NCBI RefSeq assembly: GCF_002078875.1
Contig: NC_034410.1
Coordinates: forward strand, 99,388,871-99,452,870
DNA: 64,000 nucleotides
DNA from: Numida meleagris
Taxonomy: Eukaryota > Chordata > Aves > Galliformes > Numididae
Direction: 5' to 3'
Shown: piece by piece, positions 10,261 through 22,707 of the stretch
Layout: the number at the start of each line of letters is the position of its first letter
How positions within the stretch are numbered: position 1 is the stretch's first letter
Position numbers and translations under genes: made by a program
Notes under the pieces: generated by a model
The model's database searches: none
What the model was told of the DNA's origin: nothing
What the model saw: the letters and a program-made list of their open reading frames with translations, nothing else

Positions 10261-11360
10261 CTCCTTCCCTCCTGTGCATCCCATGAGGACACAGCCAAGT
10301 TTGCCTGTGCAGCCCAAGATGGGCACATGGACTTGCACTGAGCAAGTCTGGCACCAATACCCACAGTCAAAGCCTGTTTGTCCCCTTTCCCTTTAGTCTG
10401 ATACTCCACCAATGGCCAAAAAAATTGCTGTCCCACCACACCAAGCTCATTCACAACTTTTATCCTCCCTTCCCTGTGCTGTCTGAAGGACAGAGGTTTT
10501 CCAGTTCTTCATGCCATGCTCTGGTCTATTGAATGCATCTAAATGCCAACTGCAAACATGATGCTATCATGTTTGTCAGCCAGTGGCTGAGCTTTCCCAC
10601 ACTTAGGTGTGACTGGCATGCAGCACCCCTTTGGGTCACATGAATGAAAACAGCTGCTCTTCTATTTCTCTGAGTCACATGCCCAATCTGCAGTGAGACA
10701 AAGAGACGAGGAAAGAAGCAGGGCTTCCTGGTAATTGTGTTTTTCACGGTTCTCTTCACCGATCAGGTAACAACGTAATCAGAGAAATTAGGGCCAGAAA
10801 ATCTCTGCTGGGGCATTGTGTGAGGACCATCCCTTCAAGATTGCCATCTCCCAAGCTGCAGCAGGTAAGTCATCACCTCACCAGTGCTGCTCCACTCAAG
10901 GGAAGGAAAAAAAAAAACATACAAAAGGGAAGGAAAAAAAAACATAAAAAAGGGGAAAAAAAAATTAATGATACACAAAAGCCAGGCTGAGCTGTGGGAT
11001 GGCCATTGCTTCTGTTGGGTAAGCCTTGGTGCAGAGCCCTCCGTCATACCCACTCTGCGCCCAGCAGTCCTGTGGCAGAGTGCCTGACTTTTGCTCTTTT
11101 CCAGCCAAGCAGAATGGAAGCAATTATGGATTTTGCCAGCTCTATTCAAAGCAGAGAAATATTGGAGTTCTTCAGCACCGCTGGGGAATCCAGAGGTTGC
11201 TCAGTCCCAGAGCATCCCTGCAAAGCTGCCACTCTGCCATGTTTTATAGCTGTCAAAGCTTCATGGAACTGGAGGGTCTCTGTTCAGAGCTAAGGGGAAA
11301 AGCAGTAGGGCAGGGTGAGAAGGATGCTTGTGGCTGTCAGGTGTCTCATGGGTGTGAGAT
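10261..11360. other. Intergenic sequence with purine-rich tandem tract
   Basis: No gene is recognised. At 10899-10964 two to three imperfect copies of a GGGAAGGA(A)nCATA(A)n motif form a purine-rich, A-rich tract, most likely a simple repeat. Confidence 0.55.
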
Positions 11361-11490
11361 ATCACAGAGTCACACAGAATTGTAGGGTTTGGAAGGGACC
11401 TGCAGAGATCATCAAGTCCAACCCCTCTGCTAAAGCAGGCTCCCTACAGTAAGTCACACAGGAAGGCATCCAGACAAGTTTTGAATATCT
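11361..11490 (-). mobile_element. CR1 LINE (older, minus strand), left part of a split copy
   Basis: Read on the minus strand this is the CR1 3' end: the plus strand shows ATCACAGAGTCACACAGAAT, then GGTTTGGAAGGGACC and GATCATCAAGTCCAACCCC. It stops abruptly at GAATATCT, and the rest of the same element resumes at 12261 after a CR1 of opposite orientation. Confidence 0.88.
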
Positions 11491-12168
11491 GCACGGGTCC
11501 TGCACTTCGGCCGCAACAACCCCAGGCAACGCTACAGGCTTGGGGCAGAGTGGCTCCAAAGTTGTATGGAGGAAACGGACCTAGGGGTATTAGTCGACGC
11601 TCGGCTGAGCATGAGCCAGCAGTGTGCCCAGGTGGCCAAGAAGGCCAATGGCATCCTGGCTTGTATCAGAAATAGTGTTGCCAGTAGGAGTAGGGAAGTC
11701 ATTCTCCCTCTGTACTCAGCCCTAGTGAGGCCCCACCTCGAGTACTGTGTCCAGTTTTGGGCCCCTCACTGCAAGAAAGACATTGAGGCCCTGGAGCGTG
11801 TTCAGAGGAGGGCGACAAAGCTGGTGAGGGGTCTGGAGCACAGGCCTTATGAGGAGCGGCTGAGGGAGCCAGGATTGTTCAGTCTGGAGAAGAGGAGGCT
11901 CAGGGGAGACCTCATCGCTCTCTATGACTACCTGAAGGGAGGTTGTAGTGAGCTGGGGGTCGGCCTCTTCTCTCTTGTAACTAGTGACAGGACGAGGGGG
12001 AATGGCTTCAAGGTGTGCCAGGGGAGATTTAGGCTGGACATTAGGAAATACTACTTTTCTGAAAGAGTGGTCAGACGCTGGAACAGGCTGCCCAGAGAGG
12101 TGGTGGAGTCACCGTCCTTGGAGATGTTCAAGAAACGTTTAGATATAGCGTTGGGAGACATGGTTTAG
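11491..12168 (+). pseudogene. CR1 ORF2 C-terminal part (reverse transcriptase polyprotein end), 5'-truncated
   Basis: An uninterrupted frame of 225 codons plus stop covers everything the insertion kept of CR1 ORF2. ORF2 of CR1 encodes an endonuclease and reverse transcriptase used for target-primed reverse transcription. This piece holds the region after the catalytic palm, with the typical blocks [36 protein letters not shown] and [20 protein letters not shown]. The endonuclease and the catalytic RT motifs are missing, so it cannot act. The absence of stops or frameshifts, unlike the copies at 8990 and 41525, suggests a fairly recent insertion. Confidence 0.9.
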
Positions 12169-12260
12169 TGGGGTTGTTGGTGGTAGGTGGATGGTTGGAC
12201 TAGGTGATCTTGTAGGTCTTTTCCAACCTAGCTAATTCTATGATTCTATTCTATGATTCT
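11491..12260 (+). mobile_element. CR1 LINE, young copy inserted into another CR1
   Basis: A 5'-truncated CR1 of 770 bases. It starts inside ORF2 ([16 protein letters not shown]), keeps that frame open to a TAG at 12166-12168, and ends with about 90 bases of CR1 3' sequence (GGATGGTTGGACTAGGTGATC, TTTTCCAACC, repeated ATTCTATGATTCT). Both flanks are the two halves of an older minus-strand CR1. ATCT occurs at the left flank (11487-11490) and at the right flank (12261-12264), so a short target duplication or microhomology is possible. Confidence 0.93.
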
Positions 12261-12345
12261 ATCTCCAGAGAAAGAGACTCCACAGCCTTTCTGGACAGCC
12301 CGTTCCAGTGTGCCATAACTCTGACAGTAAAGTTCTTTCTATGCT
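12261..12345 (-). mobile_element. CR1 LINE (older, minus strand), right part of the split copy
   Basis: Continues the element of 11361-11490. The plus strand reads CTCCAGAGAAAGAGACTCCACAG, CTGGACAGCCCGTTCCAGTG and ACAGTAAAGTTCTTTCT, the usual next blocks of a reverse-oriented CR1. The join with the left part is in the expected order, with essentially nothing lost. Confidence 0.88.
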
Positions 12346-14474
12346 ACTAGTGCAGACAGCTGCATGCTGAGGCTCACAGCTGGGGCTGGAGGACAGAACA
12401 AGGGATCACAGATGTGAACCACTAAAAGGCAACTCCTTCCCATGCAACTACGCTGCATCCCCATACAGATGCCTAGCCTACCAGTTATCCCTGGCTTTTA
12501 GCTGTACGGAGAGGACTATCAAAGACAAGTCCTTAATACAGTGTGGCTTACTTTTTCCTGTTGTATTGGCTATCAGTGCTCAAAATTGCAACCTGGAATT
12601 GCTTCACAATTGCATGTCCAGCACTGGATTGTTGTGGTCCTTGAACCATAACTGTAATTGTTCCTTCTTCTGTTGTGCAAAAAAGAGCGTAGCATTGAGA
12701 TGCCAATGCATAGCCAACACTGAGCTGGGCTGTGCAATTTGTCATCTCCTAGCGTGTCTGTTTTTCTTTTTTTAGGCGGTAGGGGAATAAGCATTTGTGG
12801 TAATAACTTACTGTGCTCATTGTTTTGCTTGTCTTTGGAAGAAAACTTTCCTATCATCTGCAAAAAAAAACAAAAAACAACAACAAAAAAACCAACAACA
12901 ACAATACTAAGACTTCTTCAACTTGTAGATAGTTCTGGCAAATCACAGCTTCCCTGTGAAGTTACACAGTTGCATTTGCAACCTTAGGGAAGACAGGAGA
13001 CTTCACCCCAGCATGACTGTCAGTTGTGTAATTTGGCTGAGACATAAAGATCAGCTATTTCCATGGAAAAATGCCTGTTTGCCAATCTCCAAGTGACTCC
13101 AGCAGAGCGATGCCTGAGCACCTGAATTTTAAGTCACGATGCTGTGTGAGAGGGTCCTAATGGCCTCGTTCAGTGCCCTGACTCACCACACAGTAAATAC
13201 TGCTGTGATTTAAAAAGATGTAAAAACAAGCAGGCTATGTCAACAGTGCTGTATGCCTATATATAACAAACAGCACCTTTGATAACTAGGTAGCGTGGAT
13301 CAATGAGTGGCTTTTTGCACAATCAACCTAATGCTTCAGCTGAGAGGGAGAGTTCCCTTTTGTTTACATATTTCCTGGCAATAGCATCATGACGACTGCA
13401 GTCTGGCTGCGGGAATGCGCAGGGAACTGGGAAGCCAGCCACACGTTAGCAAATTGCAGTGTACTCCCTCACTTCTCACCCTTTGTTCAACTGACACGTG
13501 CTCATCTCCAAAAGGGGAAAAAAGCTGCATGTGTATTGCCATGCAGCATTTCACTGCGGTGACTGGCGTCAGCCAGCGTCTCCCAGGCAGTGCTGAGACT
13601 CGGAAAGAAGCAACCCATCCACTGTGCTTGCCCTCTAAAAGCTGGAAGGATGAAAATAACACCCGGAAACTGAGCCAAAGCAAAGAAAACCTGTTGAAGC
13701 ATGCAAAGCTTGCCATTAGAACATAATCCATGTAGATTTTGTTTGTCAACAGTTGCATGAGCCAACACAGCAATAGTCTGAAATTATTTTTTTACTGGAA
13801 ACATTTTCATGTCAAGCAGCACATGTGAGCTTAACATTAATGGTATGAGAGTTTCCCAAGCGCCAAGCAAGGGTGATGGGGGTGCTAGCACAACACAGCT
13901 ACAGCACCCAGCTGCAGCAGCTGCAGCACAACAGAGGTGTTGCTCATTCTGCAGAAGGAAGACATTGTGCCAGAGGAGCCATGTGTTTTCTCCCTGTCTT
14001 GCACTGATCCTAAGCCAGTCACCCAGTGGAGCAGGGTAAAGGAATCTGCTCACACACCAGTAATTGCACCCACCTGGGAGAGAGGTTTGGCATTCAGATC
14101 ACCCAGCTTAATTCAGATCTCTACAGACCTCAGCTCTCTCCCAGGTTTTTCAATAGGCAAGTTGAAATTCTGCTCCTCGGAAGTCAGCACATTAAGTTTG
14201 CACTGCTCTTTCAGCATTGTAACAGGGAGCAGCAGTTGGATCAGATTTTTCATTCTTCTCTCAAAAGGTCAAGGAAACATGAAACTGCAAAAGCCTAATT
14301 CTTCTCTGCGCCGCATTTGTGTAAACCCGGAGGGCAACATGGCAATGGTAATTTTAATGTTTTTTTGTTTTTTTTTTCCTTTTGCCTTTTCAATACAAAG
14401 TCCTTTGCGCATCTGCTGACGGGTCACACAGCAATGCACTTATTGTCACATTGCTCCTTCTAAGAAGCTGATAT
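12346..14474. other. Intergenic sequence, no gene recognised
   Basis: The short frames here have no recognisable product. An A-rich CAA-type simple repeat lies at about 12860-12904, and a short CAG-rich stretch (CTGCAGCAGCTGCAGCACAAC) at about 13911-13931. Confidence 0.5.
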
Positions 14475-14639
14475 GCCCAGAGAAGCTGTGGTGCCCCATC
14501 CCTGAAGGTGCTCAAGGCCAGGTTGGATGGGGCCCTGGGCAGCTGAGCTGGTGGGTGGCAGCCCTGCCCACGGCAGGGGGTGGGACTGGGTGGGCTTTAA
14601 GGTTCCTTCCAACCCAAACCATTCTGTGATTCTATGATT
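14475..14639 (+). mobile_element. CR1 LINE, 3' end only
   Basis: The sequence reads GCCCAGAGAAGCTGTGGTGC, CCAGGTTGGATGGGGCCC, TGGGCAGCTGAGCTGGTGGG, then CCTTCCAACCC and ATTCTGTGATTCTATGATT. This is the CR1 tail type shared with the copies at 17900 and 63280, distinct from the GGATGGTTGGAC type elsewhere in the window. Confidence 0.92.
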
Positions 14640-17600
14640 GTGGCAAGTATTCACAGCACCCAAAAGCGTTCCAGCCACTGTAAAGCAAGCATGGCAAAGC
14701 AGAGGCTGAGCAGGGGCCTGGCACAGCCTTGGCTGCACCAGTGTGCTGGCTCCAATGCCACACAGACACTGCCTGCAGTGCTGGTCACCCATGTGTATGA
14801 CTGTTGTAAAACGTGACTGTCACAAGAAGGCATTCAGTGAGATAAACATTCCTGTAGTGTGACCCCAAAGCCCAGATGGAGATGCTGTGTTGTGCAGGCT
14901 AAACACCATGCAAATGCTGATGTTTGCATCTCACAGAGTTTACAATCCAAGACAGAGGCCTGCACCAGAGTTAACTGTTGTGGTCTGCTCTACAGCTACT
15001 TGCTACAGTCTCACTGCTCATCTTTGAAAATGAATGGTGTGTTTTAAAGCATCATAAACAAGCATATTCATCCTTGTACCCGGACTTTACAGGGGGATGT
15101 GAAGGCAAAATCTTCTCCCTAAGATTCCATCATCCTGACCAGGAACCAGTCTTACGATACAAAGCCCAAATCCAAAGCTTTTCATCAGCTGCAACACTTG
15201 ACAACATAACACGGCCCTGCATGCTCCAGGCCCTTACCAGGTTGCAGTGATTCAGCAGGAGCAGAACATCACTACTATTCTTCCCCGAACAGGAATATGC
15301 TGTCCTTTAAACTCAGCCTAAGGCAGTCCATGAAGAGATGCACTGATAACACACAGACATGCATTGGCAGCTGGGGAGCAATCCATAGTGGGTAAATTAA
15401 TACACACATATATGGTATGAGCAGGCAGTATGGGAACGGCTTTTGGCCCAGCACCAAGCTTCAGAAAATGCTGCCTGCTGGTGGTGTTGGCTCTTGGGAA
15501 GAAGGCAGCAGTTTTACAGCCATGAGGGTAGGGCCCTGCCTGTGGCTCAGCCATGTCCTCCAGCAGCCAGACCAAGGCCTGTGGAAGGAGCCACGCTGCC
15601 CTGTGAGTGCAGCCAGGCCATGCTGTCATCCAACAGTCATGCACACACAGCTCCTTCCGAGTTCAAAGGCACAGTTGCAAAAGCCTTGTTTTTCAGCAGG
15701 GTGCTCCCAGGATTTATGGGCTGTCACCCATCCGGGCAGGCAGGGATGTTTACCCGCACCTGGTGTCAGCCAGGCTCAGTAACACGATTACAACACTCCC
15801 ACTGCTGCCCTTTCCTATCTCCCCACTCCATCTCCAGCGATAGAAATAGAAAATAAACAAGTACAGACTCATTACACTACCCAGACCCAAACCATCTGAG
15901 GCGTGAGCCCAAAAGAATCCCTTGCGCTTCCCTTTTCCCCTGCCATTACAGCCCTCAGTTCCATAAATGATCAGTTCTCCCCGCAGCCTGTAGCTCATTC
16001 AAGCAGCTCCTTATTGCAGCCCCATCACCACACACACACAGCGGCAACTACAGAGGCTTCCTGCCCCAAGGCCTGGTTAATGTTTCAGTCCCGGCCCACC
16101 ACGGCCTGTACTTTGAGCCACGGGCAGCACATTATTGGTGATCCTGGTATTTGCAGGCTGGCTTCCACCAGCCAGGTGCCTCCTCTCTGTTACGAGAGAG
16201 CTGACACGAGAGATCTCATGTCACATCGGAGCTCTTGATCTCCACCCACTTCAGTACAAATCCAGTTATGACTGCCGTCAGTGTGACTTTGACTTCCATG
16301 GGTTTCGGGAGTCTTTGCAGCTGAGCCATGCTGCAGGCTCTGAGCTCAGCCGACAGGACAAAGGTCTTGTTTTCCTTGTAGTGAAAAGGTTCAGGGCCGG
16401 GCTTCTGTTTTAAGTTTTCGATTATCCCGGTAAATCACGAGGAGTAGTAAAGTACATAGAACAGAGATTGCAGGCTGGTTAAGAATTATCGTGGAGGTGA
16501 AAAAAACAAACACAGCCAGCACAACAAACCTGCACCCGGTTTCCATAGCGCTGCCCCACATTCTGCTGCGCACCGCTCTGCACCTGCACAGCACCTGCAG
16601 CTTACGGAAAGTCTTGGAGTCCACTCTGAAAGCAGGGTGGAGCCTTCCAGCATCGCTGGGCACGACTGCCCGAGGAGTAACTGAGTGATGCAGGGCTCAC
16701 CCCGCTCTCCTGACAGCTTCCTATGGGGCCCTTAGCATGCAAAGTAAAGAGAATCAGGTGAGGTACCAAAGTCCGGTCTCATTTCACTCCTCCTGCGCAC
16801 CAAAAATATTGAAGGCAAGGGAAAGTGCTTCCCATAGCCAGTGTAAAGGGCAATTGTTGTGAACACGGCCACGGAAGAACTCCCACATTGCACCCGAACT
16901 GCTTCTCATGAGGGTTTGCAAATTTTTTTGCAAATCTAGGAATCAGGAAAAAATCCCATTCTGCACAAAATTGAAGCCCTGCCTGACAGCCATGCAGCCG
17001 CGGGCTGTGACCCGCTGTACTGCTCCACGTCCTGCCTTGGCCAAGCTCTAGCATGGCCCTGACTCCCCTCAAGGTTCTCAAATACATTGTTTTGTCTCTT
17101 GCTGTCAGACTCACAGACCCACAGACCCACGTGCAGATTTCCCCTAGCTGGTAAAGTCACGGGGATATAGAGGCAAAATATGAACACTGCCATCTCTGTG
17201 ATAGTTTGGAGAACAGCAAGTCATCTTCCCCCTGCCCTGCCAGCATCCCCTCCTCCATGCATTTGTATAAGCACGGGCACATTTCCTGCAGTCCTTGGGC
17301 AGCAGATACGTCTGTGCTTTGTTGCTTTACTTGATCAAAGGCAGATTACGCTGCTATCACCGGAACTGTTAAGATTTACACGTGGGCTTTTAAGATATCA
17401 CTTTTTAAAGATCAAAACCTGCTGTTTCCCAAGGAAGTGAGTTCAGACAAACCACAGAGCTCTGGAGTGTGTTTTCCTTAGTCATAGCTGAAAGGTTTGT
17501 TTCTTTTCCAGGGCTTTCCCAACACCAGCAGGTCTCCATGGTGAATGAGGGCCAGGACAAAGCAAGGATGAAAGGCAGATCTGTGGGAAGCAGAGGGTCT

Positions 17601-17899
17601 GAAGACAAGTTCCCTCTGGACTGAGCAAGCATCATGAAGCAGTCAGTGGGGTCATGTTTCCTGCCTGGGCAGAGTCACAAGCGAGTCACTCCTGAGGCAG
17701 AGGCAGAGTCTGAGTAACAGCTGAGCTGCACTGTCTATCTCACTGGGTCAGCCTGAAGGGAGGAAACCTGAGCCTATTGCTGCCGTTGAAAGGACATTCC
17801 TCACAAGAGAAATACCTGATGTATATGGCTATAAACAGGAAAGAAAATGATGCATGCCCACCATCGGCCGCCATGGATACTGCTCAGTGCACCCCATCT
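14640..17899. other. Intergenic sequence, no gene recognised
   Basis: Many overlapping frames of 60-140 codons on both strands lack conserved motifs, and none resembles a known family. No further repeats were recognised. Confidence 0.5.
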
Positions 17900-18319
17900 G
17901 GAGAATCTCTCCTATGAAGAAAGGCTGAGACAGCTGGTCTTGTTCAGCCTGGAGAAGAGAAGGCTCCAGGGAGACAGACCTCATCATGGCTTTCCAATAC
18001 TCAAAGAAGGCTTGTAAACAGGAGGGCGACTGACTTTTGCATTGGCAGATAGTGAAAGGACAAGAGGGAATGGTTTTAAACTAAAAGAGGGGAGATTTAG
18101 ATTGTATTTAGGCTGAAATTCCTTATTCAGAGGGCAGTGAGGTGCTGGCACAGCTGCCCAGAGAAGCTGTGGTGCCCCATCCCTGGAGGCACTCAGGGCC
18201 AGGTTGGATGGGGCCCTGGGCAGCTGAGCTGGTGGGTGGCAGCCCTGCCCACAGCAGGGGGTGGGACTGGGTGGGCTTTGAAGTCCCTTCCAACCCAGGC
18301 CATTCTGTGATTCTATGAT
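17900..18319 (+). mobile_element. CR1 LINE, 5'-truncated, degenerate
   Basis: Blocks of the CR1 ORF2 end are visible ([16 protein letters not shown] coding from GTTCAGCCTGGAGAAGAG), but the frame is broken. The CR1 3' end follows with GCCCAGAGAAGCTGTGGTGC, TTGGATGGGGCCCTGGGCAG and ATTCTGTGATTCTATGAT. It is the same tail type as 14475-14639. Confidence 0.92.
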
Positions 18320-21300
18320 CTGAGAGAGTATGGAGAATGGCACCGGCTATGAGGGTGACCATGCCCTTCCCCTCTGCCCCAAGGTGTCACAAACACAGTA
18401 GGTGTGAAGCAAAGCCATGTGATGTCTCCTAAAGATTCATCGTGAAGCCATCATGCAACTGACCAGGCAAGGAAAGGGGCCTTCTGCATCCTTCCTCCAG
18501 AATCTCAGGGACTGCCACTGGGCCCAGGCAAAGTACCAGCAGGCAAGGAGATGATACTGACTGAAGCTGCTTGTGAAGGGATAAGGGAGTCAAGGTGGTA
18601 GCTTTACTGCAGACAGTACACACAGACATAAATCCATAAACTAATAGAAATTATTTCCAGGAGGTTTTTCCATGTATCGCCAGCTAAGGAAGAAAAACTT
18701 TTGAGGAAGCCTTTGCAGAAAGTTGGCAGCATTTCACTGAAAATACCTTGGCTGAACGCAAGCCAGCTGCAATGAACATGAAGAATGAGTTACAGCAGCA
18801 AGTACCTAAGTAGTGTTTAATATGATAACCTGAACTCACTTCTTGGTCAAGGTTGGCAGGGGAAGGCCTGCTTCAAATGGGAAGCCCGTCAGAACCATGT
18901 GCTGCAGAAAGGCCAAAACTGAAATCAGCCCCTGGGTTATTAAAAATGCCTGTGAGTTTTATTACTCACTGCTCCTCTTTTAGGTTCATCTCTGTCACAG
19001 CACAGAAAGCAGAAGCTAGGACAAAGCCAAACTACACAGGGAAGATGTGCTTTCTCTCATGAGCAGAAGCTGGTTCATTTGCATCGCAGCAAGATGTGCT
19101 GTTGTGGTTAGTTTAGTGGGGTAGCGGGAATCTTTTCCAACAGCACAAAACCAGTCAAAATAATCTCTCACCTAGTTAAAGAGGCTACGTGCTGCATGAT
19201 GTAAGCACTCTGCAGTCAAACAGGCAGAGAGAAGATAGTGGGAGAGTTCAAACAAGGAACGATACCACAAGCTCAGAAGGAAACAAAATAAGACATTCAG
19301 CACAAGGTCAGGCAATCAGAACATTGCAGGCTGGAAAAGGAAGTGAAATTACAGGCTCTGGCAAAACAGCTGAATGCTTACTCAATTGAATTACAAAATT
19401 GTTGTGATTTTCACCATCAGTTCTGTGTCTGGGATCCAGACCCATTTCCAAGGCAAGCTACGCAGATTCATAAAGGGAAGGTGGTGGGTATCACATTCTT
19501 CCCACAACCAGTCAAGTGATTTTTTGTTTTCATGGGTCTCACAGTTGGGAGTTATTTCCTTAACAGTGCTAGAGATGAACATTCTCCCAAAGTAGCTGAG
19601 CCCTGCCAACCCATGAAATGCCACTGACAGAGAAGCTCAGGTAACATACAGCAGCGCAGCATTTCTCCAGCAGCACAGTAAAAATGCAGATGGGAAAAGA
19701 CTCAGGGAAGCCACACAAACGTTTGTGCTGCAAAACCCACAGCACCAGGGCTGAGCTGCCCTCTCTGCCAAACAATTTGACAAAAGCTGACAACATACCA
19801 CTTGCAGGGTTCATAAACGCACAGGCAAGGATTCTTCAGTATAAGGCCATGCCACTATACATCTTCAGGCAGGAGAAGCAGCCCTAGCCCTGCTCTGTGG
19901 TCCAAAGGAAGCTGCCCAAGCACAAGCAGGGGCAAAGAACCACCAGCTGCACACAATCAGCCTATGCTCACAAGCCACCACTTGCCCTCCTTTAAATCAC
20001 CATTTCAAAGTGCTGCTACCTGTGTGCACACCTGTAGGTTCCTTATGCACTGATGTAAGCAGCTGAAAGTACAACACTCACATTAATTCTGGCCAAAACC
20101 ATGCTATCCAGTGAAACAGGGATGAGCTGGGAGCTGTGACCAACTCATATCTCACCAGCTGTGGGAGCTGGGGTTAACATCACTCATTGCAGTGCTGCAC
20201 AGGGGTATGTGGTTACTTTGCTGTGGGAAGCTGCCCCAGGCTGCAATCTGTGCAGCCAGCCCCGTGAGATCTGCCAGTGGTAGTCACAGACCCCATGCCT
20301 CAGAGCCAAGAGAGCTTCAAGAATGTGAATTGCAAGGCAAGGGAAGCCACAGAGGGAAAGGTGAGCAAAACTGCTAAGTGCGTGCCATGGCTTTGAGCTG
20401 TCGGCAGAGATGGGTGCAAAACTTGGATGCAGAAGGCAGTCTAAGTTTTGGCTCTGTAGTGCAGCCAGGTCTGCTTCTTGTGACTGTGTTTGCACTCATT
20501 GCCACGGCAGGCAGCAGAGCAGACGCCGAATGGCACACAGCACATGTGGATGCAATTACTACGTCTGGAATAGCAACAGCTCTAAGTGATGCTTTGCTAG
20601 AGTGAGTGGCTCATCTAAGCTCTTTTCCTTTAGTCTGAACACTGGAGCTCACAGATGAGAGCCGGCTAACCCAGGGAAATGGGACAGACGTAAGGTCTCT
20701 GGCAACTGCTGAACAGAGACTTAAAAAAAAGTCATGTCCTGAGCAGCAAACAAGAGCTGTGTCCGCGCCAATAATCCCTACTTGGCAAAAGCAACAGGGA
20801 AAGTTGACAACTGCAATACGCCAAGAGGAAGAAAAAAAAAAAAAGAAAACCCAAACGAGCTTTAAAAGAGTTAGGAAGTAGTGCAGGAGCAGCTCTCAAG
20901 CACTAACAAGAAACACGGCTGGAAAAAACATACCTTGACAGGCAGTGCTGCAAGTGCCCCAGCTGTTTGAGTGCATTACAGACACTGACTTCACGGCAAA
21001 AGCCAATAGATGTGTGGGATGCCACAGCCCCCCCAGCATCCCATGGGATGCCCCCCCAGTGCACGCACACACAAAGACGCCAGTCCCAAGATCCCCTCTC
21101 TATTGTAATTATCTTTGCTTTGCACTGGGATTTATCACGTGCAGCTGCTACAAGTTGTTTACAAGACGCAACAGCCACGAAAACAAGTCTGCTGGCGAGC
21201 TGTCTCAGATTTGTTGCTCCTCCTGGGTCACTTGGGCTCTGGCCAGCAGCACGCTCTCCATACGGCATGGCACAAAGCTCCTGGCCCCACATTACCAGCC

Positions 21301-22680
21301 ATTCTCAGTTGGTGCATGCAGGCAGAGCTCGGGTTTTGACAGCTGCCTTGCGATTAGGTTTATCGCTGCGGCAAGAACAGCAAAACTGCCCTTGTTGCCT
21401 CACTGTTTCTTTTCACTGCTTTTTTTTTTTTCCTATTCCACAGCCAAACAAGCTTCCAGAAATAAACTTCCCCTTTGTTCTCACAAGGATGAGTGGCTGG
21501 CACATGCAGCCTTGCATTTGCTAGTCAATGGGACTCCTCCAGCCCAATGCCCAAAATGCACCTTTGATAATTTTATCTGGAGTTAACTACGAGTTTTGGC
21601 TTTGAAAGAATAGATCAGTAGTCTGAACCAAAGTATCGCTAAGCAGAAACTGCCTTTGATTTTATTTTAGTGGGTACTCGGTGAGTCATTTTCTTCCCCC
21701 AAGTTAACACCTGAGGGAAGGGGAAAGCCATTTCACTGTGCACCAGGTGCTACTTGATTGGCTTGTGACTGCAGCTGAACTTCTGGGCGTAGCCTCAACC
21801 CAGGTCATAATTAAAAAAAAAACAATCAGCCTTGAGCAAAATTGGTCACAAGTAAAGTCCCACGGGTAGGTGTCAGCAAGATGGAAATGCAGCGCTCACC
21901 GCAGGGGCAGGGCGCCTGGTTGTTACACCGGTGTCACTTCATGTGGCAGAATGGTGAATGTCAACAGCAGAGACCACAGGCTTTTACTTTCAATGGAAAC
22001 TGTTAACCTGAACGGCAAGTTTTCTTCCTCCTCCTATCTTCATTTAATTACTGCAGCTGCTCTGGTGGAATTACAGAACTGGTCAGCTCAGCAAGCAAAA
22101 CTTTTTTTTCCCTAAATTTGTTGACATTTCTTTATTTTAAAGGGCAGACTAATGGAGAGCGAGGATCTAAGAATACCCTTTGATGACACAACCCCCTACA
22201 CTTTCTCTACCACTCAGCACACTGGCAACCTTCTTTGAAAAAAAAGAACAAGGAAAAAGTCCAACTACTCAAACAGGGAAAAAACATTTGCTTGAGATCA
22301 TTTTTTCTTAGGCAGCGCCTGAGGCACAGGCATAAGGAACGTTGCAATAAAATACTTATGTCATGTGGACAAGAAAGTATCTTAACAAACCTTTCACCAA
22401 AGACAACACTTCTTTCTGGGTGCCTAGCACCCAGTGAGAGCAAACAGCTATGCCACAAAAGCATTTTCTTCAACTTCCCTCACTTTTTGCTCAACATTGA
22501 CTTCATACATGCACAAAAGTCTGCTCCAAGTAGATAAAAACGTGCCTAGGTGTCCCAAGGAAAATAGTCTAGAAGCATAAAGAATAGTAAGTCCAGGCAA
22601 AGGGATAGGACTCAAGGCTCCTTTCTGGACTCACGTGCTGTTACTTGCAGATAAAACACACAGCCACGCCTGGCTATGCT
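18320..22680. other. Intergenic sequence between DLGAP1 and TGIF1
   Basis: No gene is recognised with confidence. Features seen are a 213-codon plus-strand open frame at 20945-21586 without recognisable motifs, a 16-base perfect palindrome (GCATCCCATGGGATGC) at 21036-21051 flanked by C runs, an A-rich tract at 20831-20850 and a T run near 21420. Confidence 0.5.
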
Positions 22681-22689
22681 CGGAACTAT

Positions 22690-22707
22690 TTTATTTGTAG
22701 CTTTATT
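22690..22707 (-). terminator. TGIF1: Possible distal polyadenylation signals for TGIF1
   Basis: Two AATAAA signals on the minus strand (plus-strand TTTATT at 22690-22695 and 22702-22707) lie about 1.7 kb beyond the TGIF1 stop codon. The interval from here to the stop codon is rich in A and C on the plus strand, so G and T on the minus strand, the skew typical of transcribed vertebrate DNA. Use of this end is inference. Confidence 0.25.
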
